Assembly (NCBI GenBank): GCA_019635355.1
Contig: JAHBZQ010000001.1
Coordinates: 3,162,001-3,226,000, forward strand
Source of the DNA: Rhizobacter sp.
GTDB taxonomy: Bacteria > Pseudomonadota > Gammaproteobacteria > Burkholderiales > Burkholderiaceae_C
Direction: 5' to 3'
Length of the DNA: 64,000 nt
Every line of letters begins with the position of its first letter. The first letter of the stretch is position 1. The notes beneath the pieces were generated by a model that worked only from the letters and a program-made list of their open reading frames with translations, ran no database searches and was not told the origin of the DNA. Positions 33,517-41,220 of this stretch are shown in pieces. The translations under genes were made by a program, and so were the position numbers.

Positions 33517-35675
33517 CAAGCCTTCTTCAAGCTGTGGTGCCGCAGCGGCAGGTCGCGGATGCGCTTGCCGGTGGCGGCGAAGATCGCGTTGAGCACCGCT
33601 GGCGCGGCCACCGCGATGGTGGGCTCGCCCACCCCGCCCCAGAAGCCGCCCGACGGCATGACGATGGTTTCGACCTGGGGCATGCCGTCCATCTGCAGCA
33701 CGGGGTAGGTGCTGAAGTTGTCTTGCTCGATGCGGCCGTCTTTCACGGTGCACTCGCCGAAGAGCGCGGCCGAGAGCCCGTAGACGAACGAGCCTTCCAC
33801 CTGCGCCGCGATCTGCTGCGGGTTCACCGCATGGCCCGGGTCGGTGGCGGCCACGATGCGGTGGATCTTGAGCTTGCCCTCGTCGCTCACCGAGACCTCG
33901 GCACACGCGGCGACATAGCTGCCGAAGCCCATCGTCTGCGAGAGGCCGCGGTACACGCCCGCCGGCGCCGGTGTGCCCCAGCCGGCGCGCTCGGCCGCCG
34001 CGTTGAGCACCGCCAGGTGCTTCGGGTGGTTCGCCATCAGCGCGCGGCGGAAGGCGAGCGGGTCGGTCTTCGTCGCATGCGCCAGCTCATCGATGAAGCA
34101 CTCGAGGTAGATGGTGTTCTGGTTCAGGTTGACCCCACGCCAGAAGCCGGGCGGCACATGCGGGTTGCGCATCGCATGGTCGACGAGCAGGTGCGGCACG
34201 CTGTAGCCGATCGACGCTTCGGGCCCCGGCGGGTTGAGCCCCTGGAAAACGACCGGGTCCTTGCCGTCGCGGATCATCTGCGGGAACACACCCGCGAGGA
34301 TCGACTGGCCTGAGATGCGCATGTGTAGCGCCTGCAGCTTGCCGTCGGCATCGAGCCCCGCGCGCAGCTTGCACTGCGTGACGGGGTGGTAGCGGCCGTG
34401 CGTCATGTCTTCCTCGCGCGACCAGATCAGCTTGACCGGCGTGCCGGGCAGTTGCTTGGCGATCGCCACCGCCTGGTGCACCCAGTCGTGCACCGCGCCA
34501 CGCCGGCCGAAGCCGCCGCCGAGCAGCAGCTTGTAGACCTCGCACTTCTCGGCCGGCAGGCCCGAGGCTTCACTGGCGGCGGCCAGCGCCGCTTCGCCGT
34601 TCTGCGTGGGTGTCCAGGCCTCGCATTTCTCCGGCGTGTACTTCACCGTCGCGTTCATCGTTTCCATCGTCGCGTGGTTCTGGAAGGGGTACGAATACAC
34701 CGCTTCGATCACCCGCGCGCTGCTGGCGAGTGCCGCCTTGGCGTCGCCGTTGCTGTTGCCGACCACCGCCTGCGGGGCGTCGAGGCCTTCCTTCAGCATC
34801 GCCGCGATGTCGGCGCTCGACACCTTCGCGTTCGGCCCTTCGTCCCACTCGATGGGCAGCGCATCGAGCGCGCTCTTGGCGTGCCACCAGGTGTCGGCCA
34901 CCACGGCCACGGCGCTCTCGCCCACGCGCACGACCTTCTTCACGCCGGGGCGTTTGGCGATGGCCGCTTCATCGATGCGCTTCACCTTGCCGCCGAAGAC
35001 CGGGCAGTCTTTGATCGCCGCGTTGAGCATGCCGGGCAGTTGCAGGTCGCTGCCGTAGATTTGCGCGCCGGTGGTCTTGTCGATCGTGTCGAGGCGGGCG
35101 AGGGGCTTGCCGGCGAGCTTCCAGTCCTTCGGGTCTTTCAGTTTCACGTCGGCGGGTGGCGTGAGCTTCGCGGCATCGAGCGCGACCTGGCCGTAGCGGA
35201 GCGTGCGGCCGCTCGGCGTGTGCGTGATGAGGCTGTTGGCCGCCGTGCATTCGCTCGCCGGCACCTTCCACTGGTCGGCCGCGGCCTGGACGAGCATCAC
35301 GCGCGCGGTGGCCCCACCCTTGCGCACGTACTCATGCGACTCGCGGATGCCGCGGCTGCCGCCGGTCGAGAAGTTGCCCCAGGCGCGCTTGCGCGCGAGG
35401 TTCTGCCCCGGCGTGGGGTACTCGGTCGTGACCTTGGCCCAGTTGGCCTCGAGCTCTTCGGCCACGAGTTGCGCGAGGCCCGTCAGCGTGCCCTGGCCCA
35501 TCTCGGAACGAGCGATGCGGATCACGATGGTGTCGTCGGGTTTCACCACCACCCAGGCGTTGATCTCGGGCGTGGCGGTCGGTGTCGCCGCGCGCGCGAA
35601 CGGAATGTGGAAGCCGACGACGAGTCCGGCCGAAGCGCCCACGAAGGAACGGCGAGAGAGCGTCACGGTGTTCAT
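33516..35675 (-). CDS. Tat-exported molybdopterin-binding subunit of a xanthine-dehydrogenase-family enzyme
   Basis: A 719-residue catalytic subunit. The leader MNTVTLSRRSFVGASAGLVV carries the twin-arginine motif SRRSFVG, so the enzyme works in the periplasm beside the Sox proteins. Cofactor-contact blocks are IARSEMGQGTLTGLA (near 55), LLLGGGFGRRGAVHDW (near 385), PPGFWRGVNLNQNTIYLE (near 515) and the late GGFWGGVGEPTIA with the active-site Glu. It belongs to the isoquinoline-oxidoreductase/aldehyde-dehydrogenase group, not to the sulfite-oxidase fold of SoxC. Its start overlaps the stop of the [2Fe-2S] subunit gene and its stop overlaps the soxX start. Substrate unknown; a sulfur compound or an aldehyde are both possible. 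Confidence 0.92.
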   Translation of the reverse strand: MNTVTLSRRSFVGASAGLVVGFHIPFARAATPTATPEINAWVVVKPDDTIVIRIARSEMGQGTLTGLAQLVAEELEANWAKVTTEYPTPGQNLARKRAWGNFSTGGSRGIRESHEYVRKGGATARVMLVQAAADQWKVPASECTAANSLITHTPSGRTLRYGQVALDAAKLTPPADVKLKDPKDWKLAGKPLARLDTIDKTTGAQIYGSDLQLPGMLNAAIKDCPVFGGKVKRIDEAAIAKRPGVKKVVRVGESAVAVVADTWWHAKSALDALPIEWDEGPNAKVSSADIAAMLKEGLDAPQAVVGNSNGDAKAALASSARVIEAVYSYPFQNHATMETMNATVKYTPEKCEAWTPTQNGEAALAAASEASGLPAEKCEVYKLLLGGGFGRRGAVHDWVHQAVAIAKQLPGTPVKLIWSREEDMTHGRYHPVTQCKLRAGLDADGKLQALHMRISGQSILAGVFPQMIRDGKDPVVFQGLNPPGPEASIGYSVPHLLVDHAMRNPHVPPGFWRGVNLNQNTIYLECFIDELAHATKTDPLAFRRALMANHPKHLAVLNAAAERAGWGTPAPAGVYRGLSQTMGFGSYVAACAEVSVSDEGKLKIHRIVAATDPGHAVNPQQIAAQVEGSFVYGLSAALFGECTVKDGRIEQDNFSTYPVLQMDGMPQVETIVMPSGGFWGGVGEPTIAVAAPAVLNAIFAATGKRIRDLPLRHHSLKKA

Positions 35676-36181
35676 GCCCGGCCCCCTTCCGCCACGATGT
35701 GCTGGATGTCGACCGCCAGCTTCTTCATGTCGCCACCCTTCGCCGCCGCCTTGATCGCGGCGCGCACGCGGTTGTAGGTGCCGCAGCGGCAGATGTTGGT
35801 CATGGCCGCATCGATGTCGGCATCGGTCGGGTCGGGCTTGGCCTTGAGCAGCGCCGCCGCGGCCATGATCATCCCGGACTGGCAGTAGCCGCACTGCGGT
35901 ACGTCCATCGCCTGCCAGGCCTTCTGCACCGGATGGTCGCCCTGGGCCGACAGGCCTTCGATGGTGACGATCTTCTCCTTCGCGCCCACCGACGACACCG
36001 GCCGCACGCAGCTGCGGGTCGGCTGGCCGTCGATGTGCACCGTGCAGGCGCCGCACTGCGCGATGCCGCAGCCGTACTTCGTGCCGGTCAAGCCCAGCTG
36101 CTCGCGCAGCACCCACAGCAGCGGGGTGTCGGGTTCGACCTTGAGGGTGCGCGGTGTGCCGTTGACGTGAAGGGTGGCCAT
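35672..36181 (-). CDS. (2Fe-2S) subunit of the Sox-linked xanthine-dehydrogenase-family enzyme
   Basis: A 169-residue subunit with two [2Fe-2S] clusters: TKYGCGIAQCGACTVHIDG near residues 34-52 and the helical site made by CGYCQSG and ICRCGTY. It extends about 15 residues past the usual end (KKLAVDIQHIVAEGG). GGAG stands about nine bases before the ATG. As the first gene of the six-gene minus-strand operon it shares a divergent intergenic region (131 bp) with the cytochrome/flavoprotein pair, so both units may answer to the same signal. Confidence 0.92.
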   Translation of the reverse strand: MATLHVNGTPRTLKVEPDTPLLWVLREQLGLTGTKYGCGIAQCGACTVHIDGQPTRSCVRPVSSVGAKEKIVTIEGLSAQGDHPVQKAWQAMDVPQCGYCQSGMIMAAAALLKAKPDPTDADIDAAMTNICRCGTYNRVRAAIKAAAKGGDMKKLAVDIQHIVAEGGRA

Positions 36182-36312
36182 CGAAACGTCTCCTCGTGGC
36201 GGTCGGGGTGGATGAGGCAGGCGAGCATGCGGCAAGGCTAAAACCCTGACGTGACAGGGGAATGGGGTGGTGCGGCGCAAGATGCGGCGCCTCACGACGC
36301 GGAGACCCACGC

Positions 36313-36636
36313 ATGGCGAGACGACACGCGAGCATTCTTCTGGCCGGCCTCGTGGCGGCGGCCGCAGCCCCGGCGCAGACGGCCGCCCCCCTCGCCACGC
36401 GCTCGCTCGCCGCCACCTGCGCCGCCTGCCACGGCACCGACGGCCAGGCCGTCGGCGGCGCCGGCATGGCGAGCCTGCGCGGGCTCGACCGGCAGTACCT
36501 GCGGGCGCAGCTCGTCGCGTTTCGCGACGGCAGCCGCCCCGCCACCGTGATGCACCAGATCGCCAAGGGCTACACACCCGAGCAGATCGACCAGCTCGCC
36601 GCCTACTTCGCGGCCCTGCCGAGGGTATCGCCATGA
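36313..36636 (+). CDS. Monohaem cytochrome c, flavocytochrome subunit-like
   Basis: A 107-residue periplasmic cytochrome with signal peptide (about 22 residues, ending APAQ) and one haem site, CAACH at 36-40, followed by VGGAGMASLRGLDRQYLRAQL and a Met ligand probably in TVMHQIAKG. It is of the c553/c4-half type. GGAG precedes the ATG at about nine bases. Its stop overlaps the start of the FAD-protein gene (ATGA), as expected for the two subunits of a flavocytochrome c sulfide dehydrogenase. Classical FccA is often dihaem and longer; this is a short monohaem version. Confidence 0.88.
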   Translation: MARRHASILLAGLVAAAAAPAQTAAPLATRSLAATCAACHGTDGQAVGGAGMASLRGLDRQYLRAQLVAFRDGSRPATVMHQIAKGYTPEQIDQLAAYFAALPRVSP

Positions 36637-37895
36637 AGCGCCGCCGTCTGCTGCTGGGCGCGGGGGCCGCCACCACGCTCGCGGCCTGCGGCACCCCGGC
36701 CACCCGCGTGCCGGCGCGAGCGCAGGTCGTGGTGGTGGGCGGTGGGTATGGCGGAGCGACGGCCGCGCGCTACGTGCGGCTGCTGTCCGACCACCGCATC
36801 GACGTCGTGCTGATCGAGCCGCAGGCGAGCTTCGTCTCGTGCCCGGTGTCGAACCTGGTGCTGAGCGGCCTGCGCAGCCTGGCCGACATCACCACACCGT
36901 ATGACACGCTCGTCTCGCGCCACGGCATCCGCTGGGTGCGCGACCGTGCCACGCGCCTCGACACCATGGCCAAGACCGTCACGCTCGCCAGCGGGGCCGC
37001 GATCGGCTACGACACGCTGGTGGTCTCGCCCGGCGTGGAGCTGCTCTTCGACGAGATCGCCGGCCTGCGCGCCGCGCACGCGAGCGGCCAGGTGCTGCAG
37101 GCGTGGAAGGCCGGGCCCGAGACACTGGCGCTGCGCCGCCAGCTCGAAGCCATGCCCGACGGGGGCGTGTATGCGATCTCGGTGCCCGAGTCGCCCTACC
37201 GTTGCCCGCCCGGGCCCTACGAGCGGGCGAGCGTGATCGCGGCCTACTTCCAGCGCGCCAAGCCGAAGTCGAAGGTGCTGATCCTCGACGCCAACCCCGA
37301 CGTCACCTCCAAACCCGCGCTCTTCAAGAAGGCCTGGGCTGAGCTCTACCCCGGCATGGTGGAGTTCCGGCCCCTGCACAAGGTGGTCGGCGTGGAGGGC
37401 CGGCGTGTGCGCATCGAAGTGCAGGACGACGTGCAGGCCGACGTGCTGAACCTGCTGCCGCCGATGCGCGCCAACACCATCGCGGCCGAGAGCGGGCTCA
37501 TGAACGCCGGGCGCTGGTGCAAGGTCGATTGGCTCAGCTTCGAGTCGACCGCCGCGAAAGACGTGCACGTGCTCGGCGATGCGGTGCTCGCCGCGGGCGG
37601 CATGCCCAAGAGCGCCCACATGGCCAACGCACACGCCAAGGTGGCGGCGGCCGCCATCGTCGCGCGCCTGCGTGGCCTGCCGGTGAACCCGCAGCCGATG
37701 CTCACCAACACCTGCTACAGCTATGTGGGCGATGCGAGCGCCATCCACGTGGCGAGCGTGCACGAATACGTGGTGGCCGAGGCCACCTTCAAGCCGGTGC
37801 CCGGCTCGGGCGGCGTCTCGGCGCAGCGCAACGAGGCCGAGGCCGCCTACGCGGCGGGTTGGGCGCGCAACATCTGGGCCGACACCCTGGGCTGA
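36633..37895 (+). CDS. Flavocytochrome c sulfide dehydrogenase-like flavoprotein (FccB/SoxF type)
   Basis: A 420-residue periplasmic FAD protein that in known systems oxidises sulfide to sulfur and hands electrons to its cytochrome partner. The leader MKRRRLLLGAGAATTLAACG has a twin-arginine motif. QVVVVGGGYGGATAARYV binds FAD. Cys70 (SFVSCPVSNLVLSG) matches the residue that links FAD covalently, and Cys191 (YRCPPGPYE) and Cys361 (NTCYSYVG) match the redox disulfide, so all key residues are kept. The C-terminal FCSD domain is complete. It overlaps the cytochrome gene by four bases. Together they could supply or drain the neighbouring Sox carrier. Confidence 0.92.
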   Translation: MKRRRLLLGAGAATTLAACGTPATRVPARAQVVVVGGGYGGATAARYVRLLSDHRIDVVLIEPQASFVSCPVSNLVLSGLRSLADITTPYDTLVSRHGIRWVRDRATRLDTMAKTVTLASGAAIGYDTLVVSPGVELLFDEIAGLRAAHASGQVLQAWKAGPETLALRRQLEAMPDGGVYAISVPESPYRCPPGPYERASVIAAYFQRAKPKSKVLILDANPDVTSKPALFKKAWAELYPGMVEFRPLHKVVGVEGRRVRIEVQDDVQADVLNLLPPMRANTIAAESGLMNAGRWCKVDWLSFESTAAKDVHVLGDAVLAAGGMPKSAHMANAHAKVAAAAIVARLRGLPVNPQPMLTNTCYSYVGDASAIHVASVHEYVVAEATFKPVPGSGGVSAQRNEAEAAYAAGWARNIWADTLG

Positions 37896-37916
37896 CAGGC
37901 TCGGCAGATCTCGCGC

Positions 37917-37945
37917 CCCGGCCTGCTTTTTGCGAGCAGCCCGGG
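37917..37945 (+). promoter_or_regulatory. Hairpin ending one base before the cupin start codon
   Basis: CCCGGCCTGCT (37917-37927) pairs with AGCAGCCCGGG (37935-37945), 11 positions with one mismatch, around a 7-nt T-rich loop. The 3' arm ends one base before the ATG at 37947 and covers the place of the ribosome site. It could act as a terminator for the flavoprotein unit or restrain cupin translation; no T-run follows, so the second seems more likely. Confidence 0.45.
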
Positions 37946-37946
37946 C

Positions 37947-38306
37947 ATGAGCCCGATCCGCATCTTCCCCAGTGCCGAGTTCTTCCAGCCCACCACCGAG
38001 GGCGAGCCGCTGCGCACCGTGGTGGTGGAGACCGCCGATGCGGTGATCGTGGCCTGGCACGTCGCGCCCGGCCAGTGCATCCCGGCCCATGTGCACCCCG
38101 AGGGGCAGGACACCTGGACCATCCTCAGCGGCACCGGCCAATACCGGCTCGACCCCGAAGGCACGGCCCGCGAGGTCTACGCGGGCGACGTGGTGGTGGC
38201 GCCGCGCGGCTTCGTGCACGGCGTGTTCAACCACGGCCGCCATCCCTTGCGCTTCATCTCGGTGGTGTCGCCGGGCAGTGCCGGCTACGAACGTCTGCCC
38301 GACTGA
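37947..38306 (+). CDS. Cupin-domain protein
   Basis: A 119-residue single-domain cupin. Metal ligands sit in the first motif HVHPEGQDTWTILSGTGQY (His, His, Glu-like) and the second motif PRGFVHGVFNHG (His). No signal peptide. The start ATG has no ribosome site and is masked by the hairpin at 37917-37945. Small cupins serve as dioxygenases, isomerases or ligand sensors; no specific reaction can be read here. It follows the flavocytochrome pair by 51 bases and may be read with it. Confidence 0.85.
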   Translation: MSPIRIFPSAEFFQPTTEGEPLRTVVVETADAVIVAWHVAPGQCIPAHVHPEGQDTWTILSGTGQYRLDPEGTAREVYAGDVVVAPRGFVHGVFNHGRHPLRFISVVSPGSAGYERLPD

Positions 38307-38309
38307 GCC

Positions 38310-39062
38310 TCAGCGCGCGCCGCTCAGCAGGCCGGCGTAGCCGGGGGCAAGCGAGATGTCGTTGTGGCCGGTGCCCGGCAGCAGGTGCAGGGTGGCGCGG
38401 CCCGCGGCGAAGCGGGTCATCAGCGTCTCGGTGCTGTCGCGCGGGATCACCTCGTCGTGCTCGGCCATCAGCACCGTGGTCGGCGCCTGCACCTGCGCGG
38501 CGTAGCGCCACGACGCGTATTTGTCGAGCAGCAGCCAACGCACCGGGAAGACACGAAAGCGTGCCGCCGCGATGTCTTCGATGCTGTCGTAGGGCGTGAC
38601 CAGCACCAGCCGCGCCGCCGGCCGCCGGCTCGCGAGGCGCGTGGCCACACCGCTGCCGAGGCTGCGACCGATCACCGTGACCTGCGGGTGCTGCCGGTGC
38701 ACCTGGTCGAAGAGCGCGAGTGCGTCGTCGGCGATGTCGGCCTCGGTCGGCTTGCCGCGGCTTGCGCCATAGCCGCGGTAGTGCAGCAGGTAGAGCGCAT
38801 GCTGCGGAAAGGCCTGCGCGAGCGGCGCGAAGGCCTGCGTCACGTCTTCGCCGTTGCCCCCGAAATACACCACCGCCTGTGCGCCCGGCAGCGCGCGGTG
38901 GCTGGCGACCACGCCCACGCGCCCGTCGACCGGCACGAGCGGCGTGGCCACATGCGCCGGCTGCGGGAAGTAGAGCAGCGAGCGCTGGAAGAAGAGCGCC
39001 GCGCATGCGGCCACGTAAGCCAGCACGGCAACGACGAGAAGGCTGCTCAGCACGCGCCGCAT
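38310..39062 (-). CDS. Alpha/beta hydrolase, membrane-anchored, BEM46/YfhR-like
   Basis: A 250-residue hydrolase with an N-terminal membrane helix (VLSSLLVVAVLAYVAACAAL). Catalytic residues: Ser134 in VIGRSLGSGVA, Asp in LMAEHDEVIP and His in LPGTGHNDIS. The oxyanion region is VVYFGGNGEDV and the cap strand reads YLLHYRGYGASRGKP. This layout is that of the BEM46/YfhR group of unknown physiological role. It is convergent with the cupin gene, three bases apart. Confidence 0.87.
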   Translation of the reverse strand: MRRVLSSLLVVAVLAYVAACAALFFQRSLLYFPQPAHVATPLVPVDGRVGVVASHRALPGAQAVVYFGGNGEDVTQAFAPLAQAFPQHALYLLHYRGYGASRGKPTEADIADDALALFDQVHRQHPQVTVIGRSLGSGVATRLASRRPAARLVLVTPYDSIEDIAAARFRVFPVRWLLLDKYASWRYAAQVQAPTTVLMAEHDEVIPRDSTETLMTRFAAGRATLHLLPGTGHNDISLAPGYAGLLSGAR

Positions 39063-39084
39063 GGCCTCAGCTCGACAACCAAGG

Positions 39085-39501
39085 TCAGCCCGCCTTTCCG
39101 TACAACACCATCTGCGTGCAACGGAAGAGTGCGATCGTCTTGCCGGTCTCGCGGTGCGTCACCACCGAGTCCCACACCTGCGTGTTGCGGCCTTTGTGCA
39201 CCGGCGTGGCGGTCACCTCCACCGTGCCGTCGCGGGCCGTGCCGAGGTGGTTGGACTTGAGCTCGATGGTGGTGAAGCCCACGGCACCGTCGGGCAGGTT
39301 GGCCAGGCAGCCGAAGCCGGCCGCGGTGTCGGCCAGCGTGACCACGCTGCCAGCGTGCAGGAAGCCGTTGGGCGCCATCAGGAATTTCTCCACCGGCATC
39401 TCGGCGCGGATCACGTCCGGCCCGCCCTGGGTGATGGTGATGCCCAGGTGCCCGGGGAGGTTGTGCGCAGCGCGCTGGTTGAAGTCGTCGGCGGTCCGCA
39501 T
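39085..39501 (-). CDS. PaaI-family hotdog thioesterase
   Basis: A 138-residue acyl-CoA thioesterase-like protein. The catalytic region NGFLHAGSVVTLADTAAGFG carries the turn and acidic residue of the family (Asp on the hotdog helix); LKSNHLGTARDGTVEVTATP and GRNTQVWDSVVTHRETGK follow. It differs enough from the thioesterase at 30032-30478 to be a separate family member. The ATG at 39501 has no strong ribosome site; 22 bases separate it from the hydrolase gene downstream on the same strand. Confidence 0.86.
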   Translation of the reverse strand: MRTADDFNQRAAHNLPGHLGITITQGGPDVIRAEMPVEKFLMAPNGFLHAGSVVTLADTAAGFGCLANLPDGAVGFTTIELKSNHLGTARDGTVEVTATPVHKGRNTQVWDSVVTHRETGKTIALFRCTQMVLYGKAG

Positions 39502-39633
39502 GGCTCGATGGGGTGAGTGAGGTGGCGTCGATTCTGCCGAGGCGCCGCCATTCCTGCTGACGCGGGCAGCAGTTGTCTTGGCCGCCGGCTTGTGACACGC
39601 TGGCTGCACAGGCTCGCCCCACGAGGTCAGGCC

Positions 39634-40536
39634 ATGCATGAACGGAGACAACACGGCCACGCACGATGGGCCGTGCCGGTCGCAGCCGGCGCGGTGGGGG
39701 CATGGCTGTGGCTGGCACAGCCGGCACCCCCCGGGCCCCACCCCGCCGTCGTCACCGCGCCGGCGCCAGTTGCATCGGCCCAGCGGCTGGCCACCGCCCC
39801 CACGCTGCCCTACACCCGCCCACCCGTGCTGCGCACCCCCACGCCACGGGCCTCACCGCCGCGCCGCCCGACCGGTGTGGCCGAGGTCTGCGGCTACGGC
39901 GAGGTGCAGCTGCCACCCGACGACCCCGACCCGGTGCAGCGCATTCCACCCGATGTGCGCCGCGCGGCGCTGGAGGCGATGGACGCGCTGATGCTCGCAA
40001 GCGACGACGACCAGGTGCGCGCCGCGGCCCTTTGGATGGGCGCCCGCCTGCGTGGCCGCGAGGTGACGAGCCGCATCGAGCAGATCGCGCGCCTCGCGGC
40101 CGCCTCGCGAGACCCTTTCGTCTACGCCATCGCCCTCGAAGCCTGCCGCGGCCGGCAGGGGCCCGAGGGCGGCTCGTGCAACCTCCTGAGCACGGCGCAG
40201 TGGGTGCGGCTCGACCCCGACAACGCCGTGCCCTGGCAGGCCCTCGCCGCCGAAGCCCGCGCACGCGACGAGCCGCAAGCCGAAGACGAAGCCCTGCAAC
40301 TGGCCGCGCTCGCCGCCCGCTCCGACGTGCACACCGGCCGCCTGCCGCGCCTGGTCGACAAGGCACTCGGCCCGCAGGTCACGGCGCTGCAACGCACGCT
40401 CGCCCTCAGCGCCGGCCTGAGCGCGGAAGCGGTGTGGTCGGCATCGCACGGGGTGGCGGTGGTGCACACCGCGCAGGGCTTCGACCTCAGCTGCGAGGGC
40501 ATGCAGCGCCGGCTGGCGCTCAACAGCGTGCGCTGA
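39634..40536 (+). CDS. Membrane-anchored hypothetical protein with Pro-rich linker
   Basis: A 300-residue protein. One hydrophobic helix (WAVPVAAGAVGAWLWLA, residues about 12-28) is followed by a Pro/Ala-rich linker of about 60 residues and then a helical, possibly TPR-like domain with EVCGYGEVQLPPDD at its start. Four Cys are conserved-looking in pairs (CGYG, EACRGRQGPEGGSCNLL). GAGG stands about nine bases before the ATG. It is convergent with the TerB gene. No family was recognised; presumably it acts on the periplasmic side of the inner membrane. Confidence 0.7.
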   Translation: MHERRQHGHARWAVPVAAGAVGAWLWLAQPAPPGPHPAVVTAPAPVASAQRLATAPTLPYTRPPVLRTPTPRASPPRRPTGVAEVCGYGEVQLPPDDPDPVQRIPPDVRRAALEAMDALMLASDDDQVRAAALWMGARLRGREVTSRIEQIARLAAASRDPFVYAIALEACRGRQGPEGGSCNLLSTAQWVRLDPDNAVPWQALAAEARARDEPQAEDEALQLAALAARSDVHTGRLPRLVDKALGPQVTALQRTLALSAGLSAEAVWSASHGVAVVHTAQGFDLSCEGMQRRLALNSVR

Positions 40537-40550
40537 GCCGGGCCCGCGCC

Positions 40551-41018
40551 TCAGCCGATGCCGGCTTCCTTCTCGGCCCGCAGGCGCGCATTGACGTAGG
40601 CGCCCTGCGGCACGTGCAGCAGGTCGGCGATGCGCCACAGCACGTGGCGTTCGTGCGCGCTCAGGTGGCCGTCGGCGTAGGCCACGCGCCACATGTGCTC
40701 GACCATGCGCAGCTTCTGCGGCATCTCGAAACGCTCGTTGATGCGCGAGGTGAAGCTGAAGAGGTCGGTGGCGCGCTTGGCCGCGTCTTCAGCCAGCTCG
40801 GTGAGGCGCTGGGCTTCGTCGTCGGACAGCGCGAACTTGTCGCGCAGGCCAGCCAGCACCGCCTCGCGCTCGCCGGCGTGGAAGCCGGGGTCGGCGCGCA
40901 TCACCTCGACCAGCATCACCGCGGTGGCGAGCTGCAGCGCGTGTTCGGCGGCGGCGGGGTCGGTGGCCGCCGCGGGCGGGCACAGGCTGTCGAAGAGGTC
41001 TTTCAGCGTCTTGAGCAT
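40551..41018 (-). CDS. TerB-like tellurite resistance family protein
   Basis: A 155-residue all-helical protein of the TerB/DjlA-N fold. The repeated acidic helix pattern is clear: VMLVEVMRADPGFHAGEREAVL and then MWRVAYADGHLSAHERHVLWRI, each with the D/E cluster that binds metal in this fold. The remaining ter genes are absent, and such solitary TerB-like proteins are common in proteobacteria without a proven tellurite role. The ATG at 41018 is the first in a protein-like frame; the open frame further upstream is not. Confidence 0.85.
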   Translation of the reverse strand: MLKTLKDLFDSLCPPAAATDPAAAEHALQLATAVMLVEVMRADPGFHAGEREAVLAGLRDKFALSDDEAQRLTELAEDAAKRATDLFSFTSRINERFEMPQKLRMVEHMWRVAYADGHLSAHERHVLWRIADLLHVPQGAYVNARLRAEKEAGIG

Positions 41019-41076
41019 GCGCCGATGATGGCACCGCACGCCGCGCGGCCCGCTCGCCCAGGCGCGTAAACCCTCG

Positions 41077-41100
41077 GTGCAACGATACGAATCGTTGCAC
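41077..41100. promoter_or_regulatory. 24-bp inverted repeat, possible operator
   Basis: GTGCAACGAT and ATCGTTGCAC form perfect 10-bp arms around ACGA. It lies 59 bp upstream of the TerB start and 120 bp upstream of the FG-GAP lipoprotein gene, within a 202-bp divergent gap. Symmetry and length fit a dimeric repressor site such as those of TetR proteins; no such gene is in the window. Confidence 0.5.
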
Positions 41101-41220
41101 TCTCCAGGGACGCACCGCTCGGCCTCGCCCGCCATCCCTAGAGTCGGGTGGTAGGGTCTTCCGAAAAGGGAAGTCGCGACTGCCAAAATTTTCAACACCT
41201 GTTGCCTTCCGAGGTGGTCG

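Noticed and set aside
33516..35675. Considered as SoxC-like sulfur dehydrogenase
   Set aside because: Its motifs (GGGFGRR, GGVGEP) are those of the xanthine-dehydrogenase family; SoxC belongs to the sulfite-oxidase fold.
40551..41018. Considered as part of a tellurite-resistance operon
   Set aside because: Only one TerB-like gene is present; none of the other ter genes adjoin.
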